Of a stretch of DNA of 8,413 nt, positions 1 through 5,240 are shown piece after piece. Position numbers and translations under genes: made by a program. A model generated the notes under the pieces. The model made no database searches and was not told the origin of the DNA. It saw nothing but the letters and a program-made list of their open reading frames with translations. This DNA is from Candidatus Diapherotrites archaeon CG08_land_8_20_14_0_20_34_12. Its GTDB lineage: Archaea > Iainarchaeota > Iainarchaeia > Iainarchaeales > 0-14-0-20-34-12. Location of the stretch: contig PEXL01000001.1 of NCBI GenBank assembly GCA_002779065.1, positions 1 to 8,413 of the forward strand, read 5' to 3'. Numbering within the stretch: the stretch's first letter is position 1; every line of letters begins with the position of its first letter.

Positions 1-12
1 TTTTTTCAACAG

Positions 13-32
13 GGCAAACCATATCGTTTGCC
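13..32. repeat. Short inverted repeat (7-bp stem, 6-nt loop)
   Basis: GGCAAAC at 13-19 is the exact reverse complement of GTTTGCC at 26-32, with loop CATATC. The second arm can instead pair GTTTG (26-30) with CAAAC (36-40), so two mutually exclusive hairpins are possible. It lies downstream of the minus-strand tRNA-Gln, about 120 nt beyond its 3' end. No gene is visible in 1-149. Function unknown; it could be the end of a transcript from beyond the left edge. Confidence 0.4.
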
Positions 33-91
33 AGACAAACAGTTATGAGAATTGATTTAGTCATATTCCACAATTTAGCGTATCTTTTTAA

Positions 92-109
92 CAAAAGTTT
101 TCTCTTTTG
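92..109. repeat. Short inverted repeat (6-bp stem)
   Basis: CAAAAG at 92-97 pairs with CTTTTG at 104-109 around loop TTTTCT. It lies just beyond the much stronger stem-loop at 116-150, on the 3' side of the tRNA-Gln transcript. A six-pair AT-rich stem is weak on its own; it is recorded because it stands in a row with other hairpins, as also seen downstream of tRNA-Ile. Confidence 0.3.
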
Positions 110-115
110 CCAGTT

Positions 116-150
116 AACGGCTTTTCTCTTTCCTAAAGAGAAAAGCGGTT
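116..150. repeat. 16-bp triloop inverted repeat abutting tRNA-Gln
   Basis: The arm at 116-131 and the arm at 135-150 are reverse complements at 15 of 16 positions (one mismatch, at 119), with only three bases (CCT) between them. On the minus strand the right arm begins at the discriminator base of tRNA-Gln, so the hairpin forms the immediate trailer of the pre-tRNA. The stem core is CTTTTCTCTTT, like the CTTTCTTT stems elsewhere in the window. There is no T-tract right after it, and archaeal termination does not generally need a hairpin, so a simple terminator is not a good explanation. Confidence 0.75.
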
Positions 151-222
151 AGCCCCGAGGAGAGTCGAACTCCTGTCCCAGGCTTCAAAGGCCCGTATGC
201 TTGGCCACTACACTACGGGGCT
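150..222 (-). tRNA. tRNA-Gln (anticodon UUG)
   Basis: Read on the minus strand, all four arms fold. The acceptor AGCCCCG pairs with CGGGGCT, leaving discriminator A. The D stem GTGT pairs with GCAT using two wobbles. The anticodon stem CGGGC/GCCTG closes loop CTTTGAA, giving anticodon TTG in DNA. The T stem AGGAG/CTCCT closes loop TTCGACT. There is no encoded CCA and no intron. The first pair is A1-U72, the identity feature of archaeal tRNA-Gln read by the GatDE amidotransferase; bacterial tRNA-Gln normally has U1-A72. This is the best single sign that the window is archaeal. The gene is a lone transcription unit, with a triloop hairpin directly at its 3' end. Confidence 0.96.
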
Positions 223-263
223 ATACCTTCCCTATTTGTTTACTAACACATAATTGGTTGATA

Positions 264-286
264 GATTTAAAATTGTTTATATTTTT
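264..286 (-). promoter_or_regulatory. TATA-like elements upstream of tRNA-Gln
   Basis: On the minus strand, AATATAAAC (about 275-284) and TTTTAAAT (about 265-272) lie roughly 45-60 nt upstream of the mature tRNA 5' end. Either could place the start a little upstream of the tRNA, leaving a short leader for RNase P. The region 223-299 is very AT-rich, so the exact element is uncertain. No gene lies between the tRNA and the small ORF at 300-488. Confidence 0.35.
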
Positions 287-299
287 GTAAAACAACTAA

Positions 300-488
300 T
301 TAAGCAACTATGTGCCTTGGTGCTACTCTTTTAGCTGCCCTTTGAGGCCTTTTTTGGATAACATTCCTTGTTGTAACCTTATAAGGCACAGCAGTTTTTG
401 ATTTAGAAAATGCTCTTACTGTTTCTTTTTCTACTGCTTTAGCATATGCATCAGATTCAGCTATAATCATTTCTCCAAATTCAGTCAT
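300..488 (-). CDS. Small basic hypothetical protein, 62 aa
   Basis: I do not recognise a family. The ORF starts with ATG at 488 and ends with TAA. The N-terminal half is acidic to neutral (MTEFGEMIIAESDAYAKAVE). The C-terminal half is strongly basic, with KVTTRNVIQKRPQRAAKR at about residues 37-54, suggesting nucleic acid or ribosome contact, though this is only inference. There is no membrane segment, no cysteine pair and no signal peptide. It lies 54 nt downstream of another small ORF on the same strand, with no competing long ORF on either strand, and its codon use (AAA, AGA/AGG, GCA) resembles the neighbouring genes. The two may form one small operon. It could be a non-coding stretch that happens to be open, so confidence is moderate. 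Confidence 0.5.
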   Translation of the reverse strand: MTEFGEMIIAESDAYAKAVEKETVRAFSKSKTAVPYKVTTRNVIQKRPQRAAKRVAPRHIVA

Positions 489-542
489 AATTTTTTTTGA
501 TGGGCCATTATATGTAATGGTCTGTTGTAATTTTTTAGATGC

Positions 543-743
543 CTATTTAGGATTAAATGTATCATAAAAATTTGATTGCCTTAATAATTCATATAATCTG
601 GATCCTTTGCCAGGTCTATTATCATTTGTTGCATATTCTAAAATCCTTCTTCTCACACCTATTACTGCTGTTTCAGGAACTGTAAATTTATCAGCAATAG
701 AATAAGCAAACCTATTTACTATAATTTCTCTGGCTATTCTCAT
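543..743 (-). CDS. Small hypothetical protein, 66 aa
   Basis: No family recognised. It starts with ATG at 743 and ends with TAG. The sequence is an ordinary soluble composition: a basic N-terminal stretch (MRIAREIIVNRFAY), a second basic patch VRRRILEYATNDNRPGKGSR in the middle, and an aromatic tail. A TATA element on the minus strand at 761-770 is centred about 23 nt upstream of the ATG, so a leaderless mRNA is expected; this supports a real gene and this start. The 62-aa ORF at 300-488 follows on the same strand after 54 nt. It diverges from the inositol-phosphatase-family gene, with only 77 nt between the two start codons. A small nucleic-acid-binding protein is possible but unproven. Confidence 0.6.
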   Translation of the reverse strand: MRIAREIIVNRFAYSIADKFTVPETAVIGVRRRILEYATNDNRPGKGSRLYELLRQSNFYDTFNPK

Positions 744-760
744 AAAGTAGCAGGTTCTTG

Positions 761-770
761 CATATAATAA
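761..770 (-). promoter_or_regulatory. TATA box for the 66-aa gene
   Basis: On the minus strand the sequence reads TTATTATATG, centred about 23 nt upstream of the ATG at 743. This spacing is typical of archaeal leaderless transcripts, with initiation at or near the start codon. It lies back to back with the plus-strand TATA element at 786-793, making a compact divergent promoter region. Confidence 0.5.
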
Positions 771-785
771 GATTTCAAGGTTTGA

Positions 786-793
786 TTTATAAT
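786..793 (+). promoter_or_regulatory. TATA box for the IMPase-family gene
   Basis: TTTATAAT is centred about 31 nt before the ATG at 821. Initiation about 25 nt downstream would give a leader of only a few bases, and no Shine-Dalgarno motif is present before the ATG, consistent with leaderless translation. Confidence 0.5.
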
Positions 794-820
794 GTTTATT
801 ACTATTGATTATATGTTATT

Positions 821-1606
821 ATGCTTTCATATAAGAAAGCTGCGATAAAGGCAGCCAAAAAAGCCTCAAAAATTCTCTTGAAATATTTTGGAAATATTAA
901 GAAAATCGAATATAAGACAAGCCAGCACGATTTTGTCACAGTTGCAGATAAAGAATCTGAAAAAAAGATTATTGAAATAATACAAAAGCAATTTCCAGAT
1001 CATAATTTTCTTGGCGAGGAATCTGGGGACCACGACGCTAAATCAGATTTTTGCTGGATAATTGATCCATTGGATGGAACAACAAATTTCTCACACGCAT
1101 ATCCTTATTTTTGCATTTCAATTGCATTGCAAAAAAACAAGGAAACAATTCTTGGCGTAATTTACAACCCAATTTCAAAAGAGCTTTTTGTTGCTGAAAA
1201 AGGAAAAGGTGCTTTTTTGAATGGCAAAAGAATTCATACCTCAGATAAAACAGAATTGATCAGATGTTTAATGTCCACAGGTTTTTGGTATGACCGCGGA
1301 AAGATAATGGATTTTAATATGCAGAATATGAGAAATGTTATGAAGGCTGTGCAAGGAGTACGAAGAGCAGGATCTGCAGCCCTTGATTTGGCATATTTGG
1401 CATGCGGAAGGCTTGATGGGCATTGGGAATTTAACTTAAAGCCATGGGATACCGCAGCAGGCGCATTAATGATTCAGGAAGCAGGCGGTAAAATCACTAA
1501 TGATAAAGGAAAAGACTGGAATCCTTTTGACAAATTTATGCTGGCAACAAATGGCAAAATACATGAACTGTTAAAAAAAGTGATTAATGCCAACTTTGAA
1601 GAATAA
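821..1606 (+). CDS. Inositol monophosphatase-family phosphatase (IMPase/archaeal FBPase-like)
   Basis: A 261-aa cytosolic, metal-dependent, lithium-sensitive-type sugar phosphatase. The family signatures are complete. VADKESE has D43. GEES at 65-68 supplies metal ligands E66/E67. WIIDPLDGTTNF has D82, D85 and T87 for metal binding and nucleophile activation. RRAGSAALDLAYLACGR at 181-197 is present. The C-terminal motif PWDTAAGALMIQEAGG has D210. Length fits archaeal members (about 250-260 aa). In archaea this family hydrolyses inositol-1-phosphate and often fructose-1,6-bisphosphate; motifs alone do not decide between these, and NADP(H) or PAP phosphatase activity is also possible. ATG at 821 is the only reasonable start. 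It is followed at 57 nt by a transporter gene, possibly co-transcribed. Confidence 0.93.
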   Translation: MLSYKKAAIKAAKKASKILLKYFGNIKKIEYKTSQHDFVTVADKESEKKIIEIIQKQFPDHNFLGEESGDHDAKSDFCWIIDPLDGTTNFSHAYPYFCISIALQKNKETILGVIYNPISKELFVAEKGKGAFLNGKRIHTSDKTELIRCLMSTGFWYDRGKIMDFNMQNMRNVMKAVQGVRRAGSAALDLAYLACGRLDGHWEFNLKPWDTAAGALMIQEAGGKITNDKGKDWNPFDKFMLATNGKIHELLKKVINANFEE

Positions 1607-1612
1607 TTTTTT
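1607..1612 (+). terminator. Short T-tract after the IMPase-family gene
   Basis: Six Ts directly follow the TAA stop. Archaeal RNA polymerase can terminate at T-rich tracts, but six is short and the next gene begins 51 nt later, so read-through into the transporter is plausible. Confidence 0.3.
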
Positions 1613-1662
1613 GGAAATGAATGCTATTTGAACATAAATGCGATTTGATTTTTGGTGAATAA

Positions 1663-2520
1663 ATGATTTATGGGTTATTATCTGCACTGTCCTTTTCTGG
1701 AAGTCAGATCCTTGACAGACATTTGATGTTTTTCCAAAAGCTAGATTATCTGAGAGCTATTGCGATAAATGAAATAATGTCACTACTTATTCTTGGAATT
1801 GCATCATTATTTTTTGTCCAATGGGACTTTTCTTTATTTACTTCCGGCATTTTATTGGCAATAGTAGCGCTCATTATTTTTTCATCAATAGATTTTTTGT
1901 GTTATTTTAAAGGCTTGTCAACAATTAGCGTAAATGAAGCCCAGCCATATATTATGTTTTCATTCTTTTTTACTGTGATTTTATCAGTACTAATATTCCC
2001 GCAAGAAATTAATAACACAGCACATTTAGTAACAGCTATTATTGCTTCAAGTGTCCTTATTTTATCAAATATTGAGAAAAAACATTTAGTAATATCTAAA
2101 GGAGCAATAATACTTTTAGCATCTTCTGTCTGTCTTGCAATAAGTAAGATATTTGCTAGATTTTTAGTAGATACTATTGACCCGATCCAGCTTAGTGTAA
2201 TAAATGCGTTATTCCTTTCAGTTGTTCTTCTTATTTACCTAAAGCCTAATTTTAGTAATATAACTAAGCTAAATTGGTTTACTGCATTTTTATCTACCTC
2301 GACATGGATTTTAAGCCTTATTTTTGAATATGCAAGCTATGGCCAAATAGGCATTATCAACACAATAATCATACTAAGTTCTGTACCTTTGATTGCTACC
2401 ATTATGGATGCTATTCTGCTTAAAGAAAGGCTTAGGAAAAGAACCTTGTTGGCAACAATAATTATAACAGCATGTATTATTTACACCATTTTAAGTGTAC
2501 CAGAAGTTGCAGTATTATAA
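1663..2520 (+). CDS. DMT-superfamily (EamA-like) transporter, ten membrane helices
   Basis: A 285-aa integral membrane protein. Hydrophobic stretches at roughly 1-16, 36-53, 60-80, 96-113, 119-137, 147-165, 174-193, 205-222, 229-249 and 261-280 give ten helices as two repeats of five, the layout of EamA drug/metabolite transporters. The second repeat ends in the typical pattern ILLKERLRKRTLLATIII: an acidic-basic loop followed by the last helix. Such proteins export amino acids, metabolites or nucleotide sugars; the substrate cannot be read from sequence. The start is supported by GGTGA at 1654-1658, the archaeal Shine-Dalgarno core, four bases before the ATG. Linkage to the upstream phosphatase gene is by position only. 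Confidence 0.82.
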   Translation: MIYGLLSALSFSGSQILDRHLMFFQKLDYLRAIAINEIMSLLILGIASLFFVQWDFSLFTSGILLAIVALIIFSSIDFLCYFKGLSTISVNEAQPYIMFSFFFTVILSVLIFPQEINNTAHLVTAIIASSVLILSNIEKKHLVISKGAIILLASSVCLAISKIFARFLVDTIDPIQLSVINALFLSVVLLIYLKPNFSNITKLNWFTAFLSTSTWILSLIFEYASYGQIGIINTIIILSSVPLIATIMDAILLKERLRKRTLLATIIITACIIYTILSVPEVAVL

Positions 2521-2530
2521 TAGTACACTC

Positions 2531-2538
2531 TTTTTTTT
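2531..2538 (+). terminator. T8 terminator after the transporter gene
   Basis: Eight consecutive Ts begin 10 nt after the TAA stop, a good archaeal intrinsic terminator. A GTAC-containing short inverted repeat (ATAGTAC at about 2519-2525 and GTACTAT at about 2555-2561) encloses it. Confidence 0.55.
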
Positions 2539-2583
2539 ACAAATATCAAATAATGTACTATTTTTAGGGTGTACCAAAAATGC

Positions 2584-2593
2584 TTTATAAATA
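2584..2593 (+). promoter_or_regulatory. Strong TATA box with upstream A-rich BRE
   Basis: TTTATAAATA matches the archaeal TATA consensus closely and is preceded by an A-rich BRE-like stretch (CCAAAAATGC). Initiation is expected near 2612-2618, about 100 nt before the next start codon at 2716. This is a long leader for a genome whose other promoters lie close to their genes, and it contains a strong inverted repeat. GTGTACCA occurs just upstream (2569-2576) and again within the end of the transporter gene (about 2496-2503), a possible regulator site. Confidence 0.65.
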
Positions 2594-2624
2594 GGAAAGG
2601 AAGTATATTGTATAAATGATAAAG

Positions 2625-2674
2625 AATTGAAGGGTCATTATTTTCCCTCACTTTCAAAAAAATACCCTTCAATT
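2625..2674 (+). promoter_or_regulatory. Structured leader or small RNA: 11-bp inverted repeat followed by T-rich tract
   Basis: AATTGAAGGGT at 2625-2635 is the exact reverse complement of ACCCTTCAATT at 2664-2674, with a 28-nt loop. The loop contains CCCT (2645-2648), which could compete for the AGGG of the left arm. The stem begins only about 10 nt after the predicted transcription start and is followed at 2675-2697 by a pyrimidine-rich tract with several T runs. The element could be a 5' UTR switch controlling the membrane protein gene, or a short free-standing RNA ending at the T tracts. I recognise no known riboswitch class, and no C/D box pair is present. Confidence 0.45.
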
Positions 2675-2715
2675 TCCTTTTTATTCTTTTCTGTTTAATA
2701 TTATGATGTGATATT

Positions 2716-3054
2716 ATGATTGGTACAGTTCTTTTAGTTTCAGAAAGCCCGGTATGGGATGTACTAAGGCCATTAATACAGTTCTCTACTGAATACAGTT
2801 TTTATATCAAATTGATTGTAATAATTTTGTCATTAATTTTATTGGCAGTTGCTGCAAAAGCATATCTCATGCATAAATCAAATAGATTCCTGCTTTTGAT
2901 AGGGGTTTTTGGATTATTTTCGATAAAATGGATAATCAAATTAATAGATGTATTTTATAGTCCGGGTTACTTCTTTTCAGACCCTGTTGAAACTGTATTT
3001 GATTTAGTAACATTTGCAATGCTTTTCTTGGCATTGTTCAAAAAAGAGAAATAA
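2716..3054 (+). CDS. Small three-helix membrane protein beside a winged-helix regulator
   Basis: A 112-aa protein. After a mildly hydrophobic N-terminus come three predicted membrane helices at about 31-50, 57-78 and 90-108. A short basic loop, LMHKSNRF, lies between the first two, and the lysine-rich C-terminus is probably cytoplasmic. The pattern of helix, basic loop, glycine-containing second helix and third helix resembles small archaeal membrane proteins encoded next to winged-helix regulators (the haloarchaeal DUF7521 type); that likeness is from memory and tentative. GTGAT at 2708-2712 can act as a close ribosome binding site before the ATG. The next gene, 61 nt downstream, encodes a tandem winged-helix protein, so a membrane partner that tethers or signals to it is a reasonable inference. 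Confidence 0.68.
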   Translation: MIGTVLLVSESPVWDVLRPLIQFSTEYSFYIKLIVIILSLILLAVAAKAYLMHKSNRFLLLIGVFGLFSIKWIIKLIDVFYSPGYFFSDPVETVFDLVTFAMLFLALFKKEK

Positions 3055-3063
3055 TTAGCGCCT

Positions 3064-3090
3064 TTTTCTTTCTTTGTGAAAGAAAGAAAA
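3064..3090. repeat. 12-bp perfect triloop inverted repeat
   Basis: TTTTCTTTCTTT at 3064-3075 pairs perfectly with AAAGAAAGAAAA at 3079-3090 around loop GTG. It lies between the membrane protein gene and the regulator gene. The stem is base-for-base the same as that at 6730-6756 (loop TTT). A further copy of the purine arm (GAAAAAGAAAGAAA, 3103-3116) runs into the start codon of the regulator gene, so the 5' region of that mRNA may pair either way. Confidence 0.75.
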
Positions 3091-3115
3091 TGCCCTAGGA
3101 TCGAAAAAGAAAGAA

Positions 3116-3658
3116 ATGGTTGAAAATATGTACGACAGGGAAAGAATCCTTTCATTAGAAGTAAGAAGAAACCTTTATGATCTCATAAAGCAAAGCCCTG
3201 GTGTTCATTTCCGGGAATTAAAAAGGAGATCTAATTTGGCAATTGGTTCATTGCAATATCATTTAAGTGTACTGGAAAGAGGTGGTTTTGTCATATGTAG
3301 GAAAGAGAAGAAATTTGCGAGATATTTCCCACTAGATTTCTATTCAAAAGAGGAAGACAAAACAATTTTATCCCTAGCAAATGATTCTAAAATAAAATTG
3401 GCTTTATTGCACCTACTGAAAAAGAAGAAAATCACAAATGAATTCTTAAGCAAGCAATTAAATCTGTCACCAAGCACAATTTCATTCCATTTGAACAAAT
3501 TAGTTGTGGCGCAATTAATTGACCGCAATAAAAAAGGCAGAAAAACAATATATTCCTTAAAGAATCCAGAAAAAGTAATTGAACTTTTAGGCCAATATAG
3601 GAAAGGCCTGTTTGATGATTTGGCAGATAATTTTGTTGACCTGTTTGAAAAGGTTTAA
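3116..3658 (+). CDS. Tandem winged-helix transcriptional regulator
   Basis: A 180-aa DNA-binding protein with two winged helix-turn-helix domains. The first is at about 10-74, with GVHFRELKRRSNLAIGSLQY as helix-turn-helix, then HLSVLERGGFV and a basic wing. The second is at about 83-150, with FLSKQLNLSPSTISFHLNKL, then LIDRNKKGRKTIYSL as wing. This fits the archaeal predicted regulators with two HTH domains (COG3398-like); the second domain is ArsR/MarR-like. There is no metal-binding cysteine set or ligand domain, so sensing may come from a partner, the membrane protein encoded just upstream being the obvious candidate. ATG at 3116 is used; ATG at 3128 (residue 5) is an equally possible start. 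The purine-rich triloop repeat lies directly before it. Confidence 0.85.
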   Translation: MVENMYDRERILSLEVRRNLYDLIKQSPGVHFRELKRRSNLAIGSLQYHLSVLERGGFVICRKEKKFARYFPLDFYSKEEDKTILSLANDSKIKLALLHLLKKKKITNEFLSKQLNLSPSTISFHLNKLVVAQLIDRNKKGRKTIYSLKNPEKVIELLGQYRKGLFDDLADNFVDLFEKV

Positions 3659-3689
3659 TTTTTAAGATTTTATACTTGTGAGGGATTTG

Positions 3690-4898
3690 ATGGTAAAATC
3701 TGATTTATATATTCAAAAAATAGAGAAATATGTTGCCCATAATTACCATCCTTTGCCTATTGTAATTTCAAGGGCAAAAGGCTGCTTTGTCTGGGATGTT
3801 GATGGCAATAAATATCTTGATATGCTTGCTTCTTATTCTGCTTTAAACCAAGGGCATTGCAATCGAAAGGTAATAAAAGCCGCAAAAAAACAGCTTGATA
3901 AATTAACATTAACTTCAAGGGCATTTCATAATGATTTGCTCGGGGAATTTGCAGAAAAACTCTGCAAAGTTTCCGGTTTTGATATGATTCTGCCCATGAA
4001 TTCTGGCGCTGAGGCTGTTGAAACAGCCTTGAAATTAGCAAGGAAATGGGGTTATGATGTAAAAAAAGTGCCTTTGAATACTGCAGAAATAATTGTTTGT
4101 GAAGGAAATTTCCACGGAAGAACCACTACAATTGTTGGATTCTCATCTGAGAAACAGTATAAACAAAAATTCGGGCCTTATGCTGAAAATGCATTCAAAT
4201 TAATTCCTTACAATAATCCGCAGGCATTAGAAAATGCAATTACTGAAAATACTGTGGCATTTTTGGTTGAACCAATCCAGGGGGAAGGCGGAATAATAAT
4301 TCCTGATTCTGGTTATTTAAAAGCAGTTTATGATATTTGCAAAAAGCACAATGTTCTGCTTTTGCTTGATGAAATACAAACAGGTTTTGGCAGAACAGGA
4401 AAATTGTTTGCTTATCAGCATGAAGAAGGAGTAAACCCGGATATTTTAATAATGGGGAAAGCTTTGAGTGCGGGAATAATGCCTATTTCAGCAATCGCTG
4501 CGCGCAAGGAATTGATGCTGTTATTTATTCCTGGGGACCATGGTTCAACATTTGGGGGAAATCCTCTCGCCTGTGCAGTAGGGCTTGCAGCTTTAGATGT
4601 AATTGTGAAAGAAAAGCTTGTACAGAAATCGAAAACCTTGGGAGAATATTTCTTAAAGAAATTAAGAACGCTTCAAAGCAGGCACATCAAGAAAATTAGG
4701 GGAAAAGGCCTGTTTATTGGAATAGAGATAAAAACAAATTCAGGGAAAGCAAGGCCTTTTTGTGAACGTTTAATGAAAGAAGGTTTGCTTTGCAAAGAGA
4801 CACATGATCAGGTAATTAGGTTGGCCCCGCCTTTAATAATTACAAAGAAAGAGTTGGACTGGGCATTTGAAAGAATAAAAAAGGTTTTATGTGAATAA
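3690..4898 (+). CDS. rocD: Ornithine aminotransferase (ornithine-oxo-acid transaminase)
   Basis: A PLP enzyme of class III that transfers the delta-amino group of ornithine to 2-oxoglutarate, giving glutamate 5-semialdehyde and glutamate; it links arginine/ornithine to proline and glutamate. The protein is 402 aa from ATG at 3690 and is OAT-like along its whole length: AHNYHPLP (Y19), SYSALNQGHC (Y49), KLTLTSRAFHND, SGAEAVETALKLARKWGY, FHGRT (R144), VEPIQGEGG, LLLDEIQTGFGRTGK (D227), GKALSAG (PLP lysine K257) and HGSTFGGNPLA. Y19, Y49 and R144 match human OAT Tyr55, Tyr85 and Arg180, which set ornithine specificity. An in-frame GTG at 3678 is possible, but GTGAGGG at 3678-3684 reads better as the ribosome binding site. 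It converges with the toxin-antitoxin pair, with 14 nt between the stops. Confidence 0.94.
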   Translation: MVKSDLYIQKIEKYVAHNYHPLPIVISRAKGCFVWDVDGNKYLDMLASYSALNQGHCNRKVIKAAKKQLDKLTLTSRAFHNDLLGEFAEKLCKVSGFDMILPMNSGAEAVETALKLARKWGYDVKKVPLNTAEIIVCEGNFHGRTTTIVGFSSEKQYKQKFGPYAENAFKLIPYNNPQALENAITENTVAFLVEPIQGEGGIIIPDSGYLKAVYDICKKHNVLLLLDEIQTGFGRTGKLFAYQHEEGVNPDILIMGKALSAGIMPISAIAARKELMLLFIPGDHGSTFGGNPLACAVGLAALDVIVKEKLVQKSKTLGEYFLKKLRTLQSRHIKKIRGKGLFIGIEIKTNSGKARPFCERLMKEGLLCKETHDQVIRLAPPLIITKKELDWAFERIKKVLCE

Positions 4899-4912
4899 AT
4901 TTATTGAGTAAC

Positions 4913-5239
4913 CTATTCTATCTGCAACTCAATCATTTTCTTTGAAAGCATTGGATGAATTATTAATTCTGTTTTTTTCTCATTCAACTGAAACTTTTTT
5001 GAAACTTCGTTTGGAAATATTATGCCCCAACTGTTTCCAATTCTGACAGGATGCTTTACATATTTTTCTTTTAATTCTCTTTCTTCTAATTGTTCAATTG
5101 CTTTTGTTACTTGCTCTTCGTTGAGTATTTTTCTTTTGCATTGAGAACATTTATAAGTTTCTACTTTTAATCCTTTAAGTTTCATAAAACTTTTTTGCAT
5201 TTCTTTGTTGCAGTACATGCATACTTCTTTTTCATTCAT
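4913..5239 (-). CDS. Antitoxin-like protein: YgiT-type zinc finger fused to AbrB/MazE domain
   Basis: 108 aa from ATG at 5239. The N-terminal half has two cysteine pairs, CMYC (7-10) and CSQC (31-34), forming a zinc ribbon like the YgiT/MqsA N-terminus. After a charged linker, residues about 62-97 read VRIGNSWGIIFPNEVSKKFQLN, the swapped-hairpin DNA-binding pattern of SpoVT/AbrB/MazE antitoxins (RKxGNSxGxxxP). YgiT-type proteins usually carry an Xre-type HTH or no second domain, so an AbrB-type C-terminus is unusual. The ATG follows the upstream toxin-like gene's TAA by one base, with GTGAG overlapping that stop as ribosome binding site, so translation is coupled. An in-frame TTG at 5260 would overlap the upstream gene and is less likely. 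It probably neutralises the upstream protein and represses its own promoter. Confidence 0.75.
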   Translation of the reverse strand: MNEKEVCMYCNKEMQKSFMKLKGLKVETYKCSQCKRKILNEEQVTKAIEQLEERELKEKYVKHPVRIGNSWGIIFPNEVSKKFQLNEKKTELIIHPMLSKKMIELQIE

Positions 5240-5240
5240 T

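Noticed and set aside
116..150. Rho-independent terminator for tRNA-Gln
   Set aside because: The stem is strong, but no T run follows it directly on the minus strand, and archaeal polymerase does not depend on such hairpins.
2481..2672. Minus-strand ORF of 63 codons
   Set aside because: It covers the terminator, promoter and leader region of plus-strand genes, with no ribosome binding site or family likeness.
2610..2715. C/D-box guide RNA in the leader
   Set aside because: ATGATAA resembles a C box, but no CTGA D box or internal C'/D' pair is present at the right distances.
2967..3528. Minus-strand ORFs at 2967-3155 and 3340-3528
   Set aside because: Both are antisense to the membrane protein and regulator genes, with phenylalanine/lysine-rich composition expected from AT-rich antisense reading.
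3757..4041. Minus-strand ORF of 94 codons
   Set aside because: It lies wholly antisense to the strongly supported ornithine aminotransferase gene.
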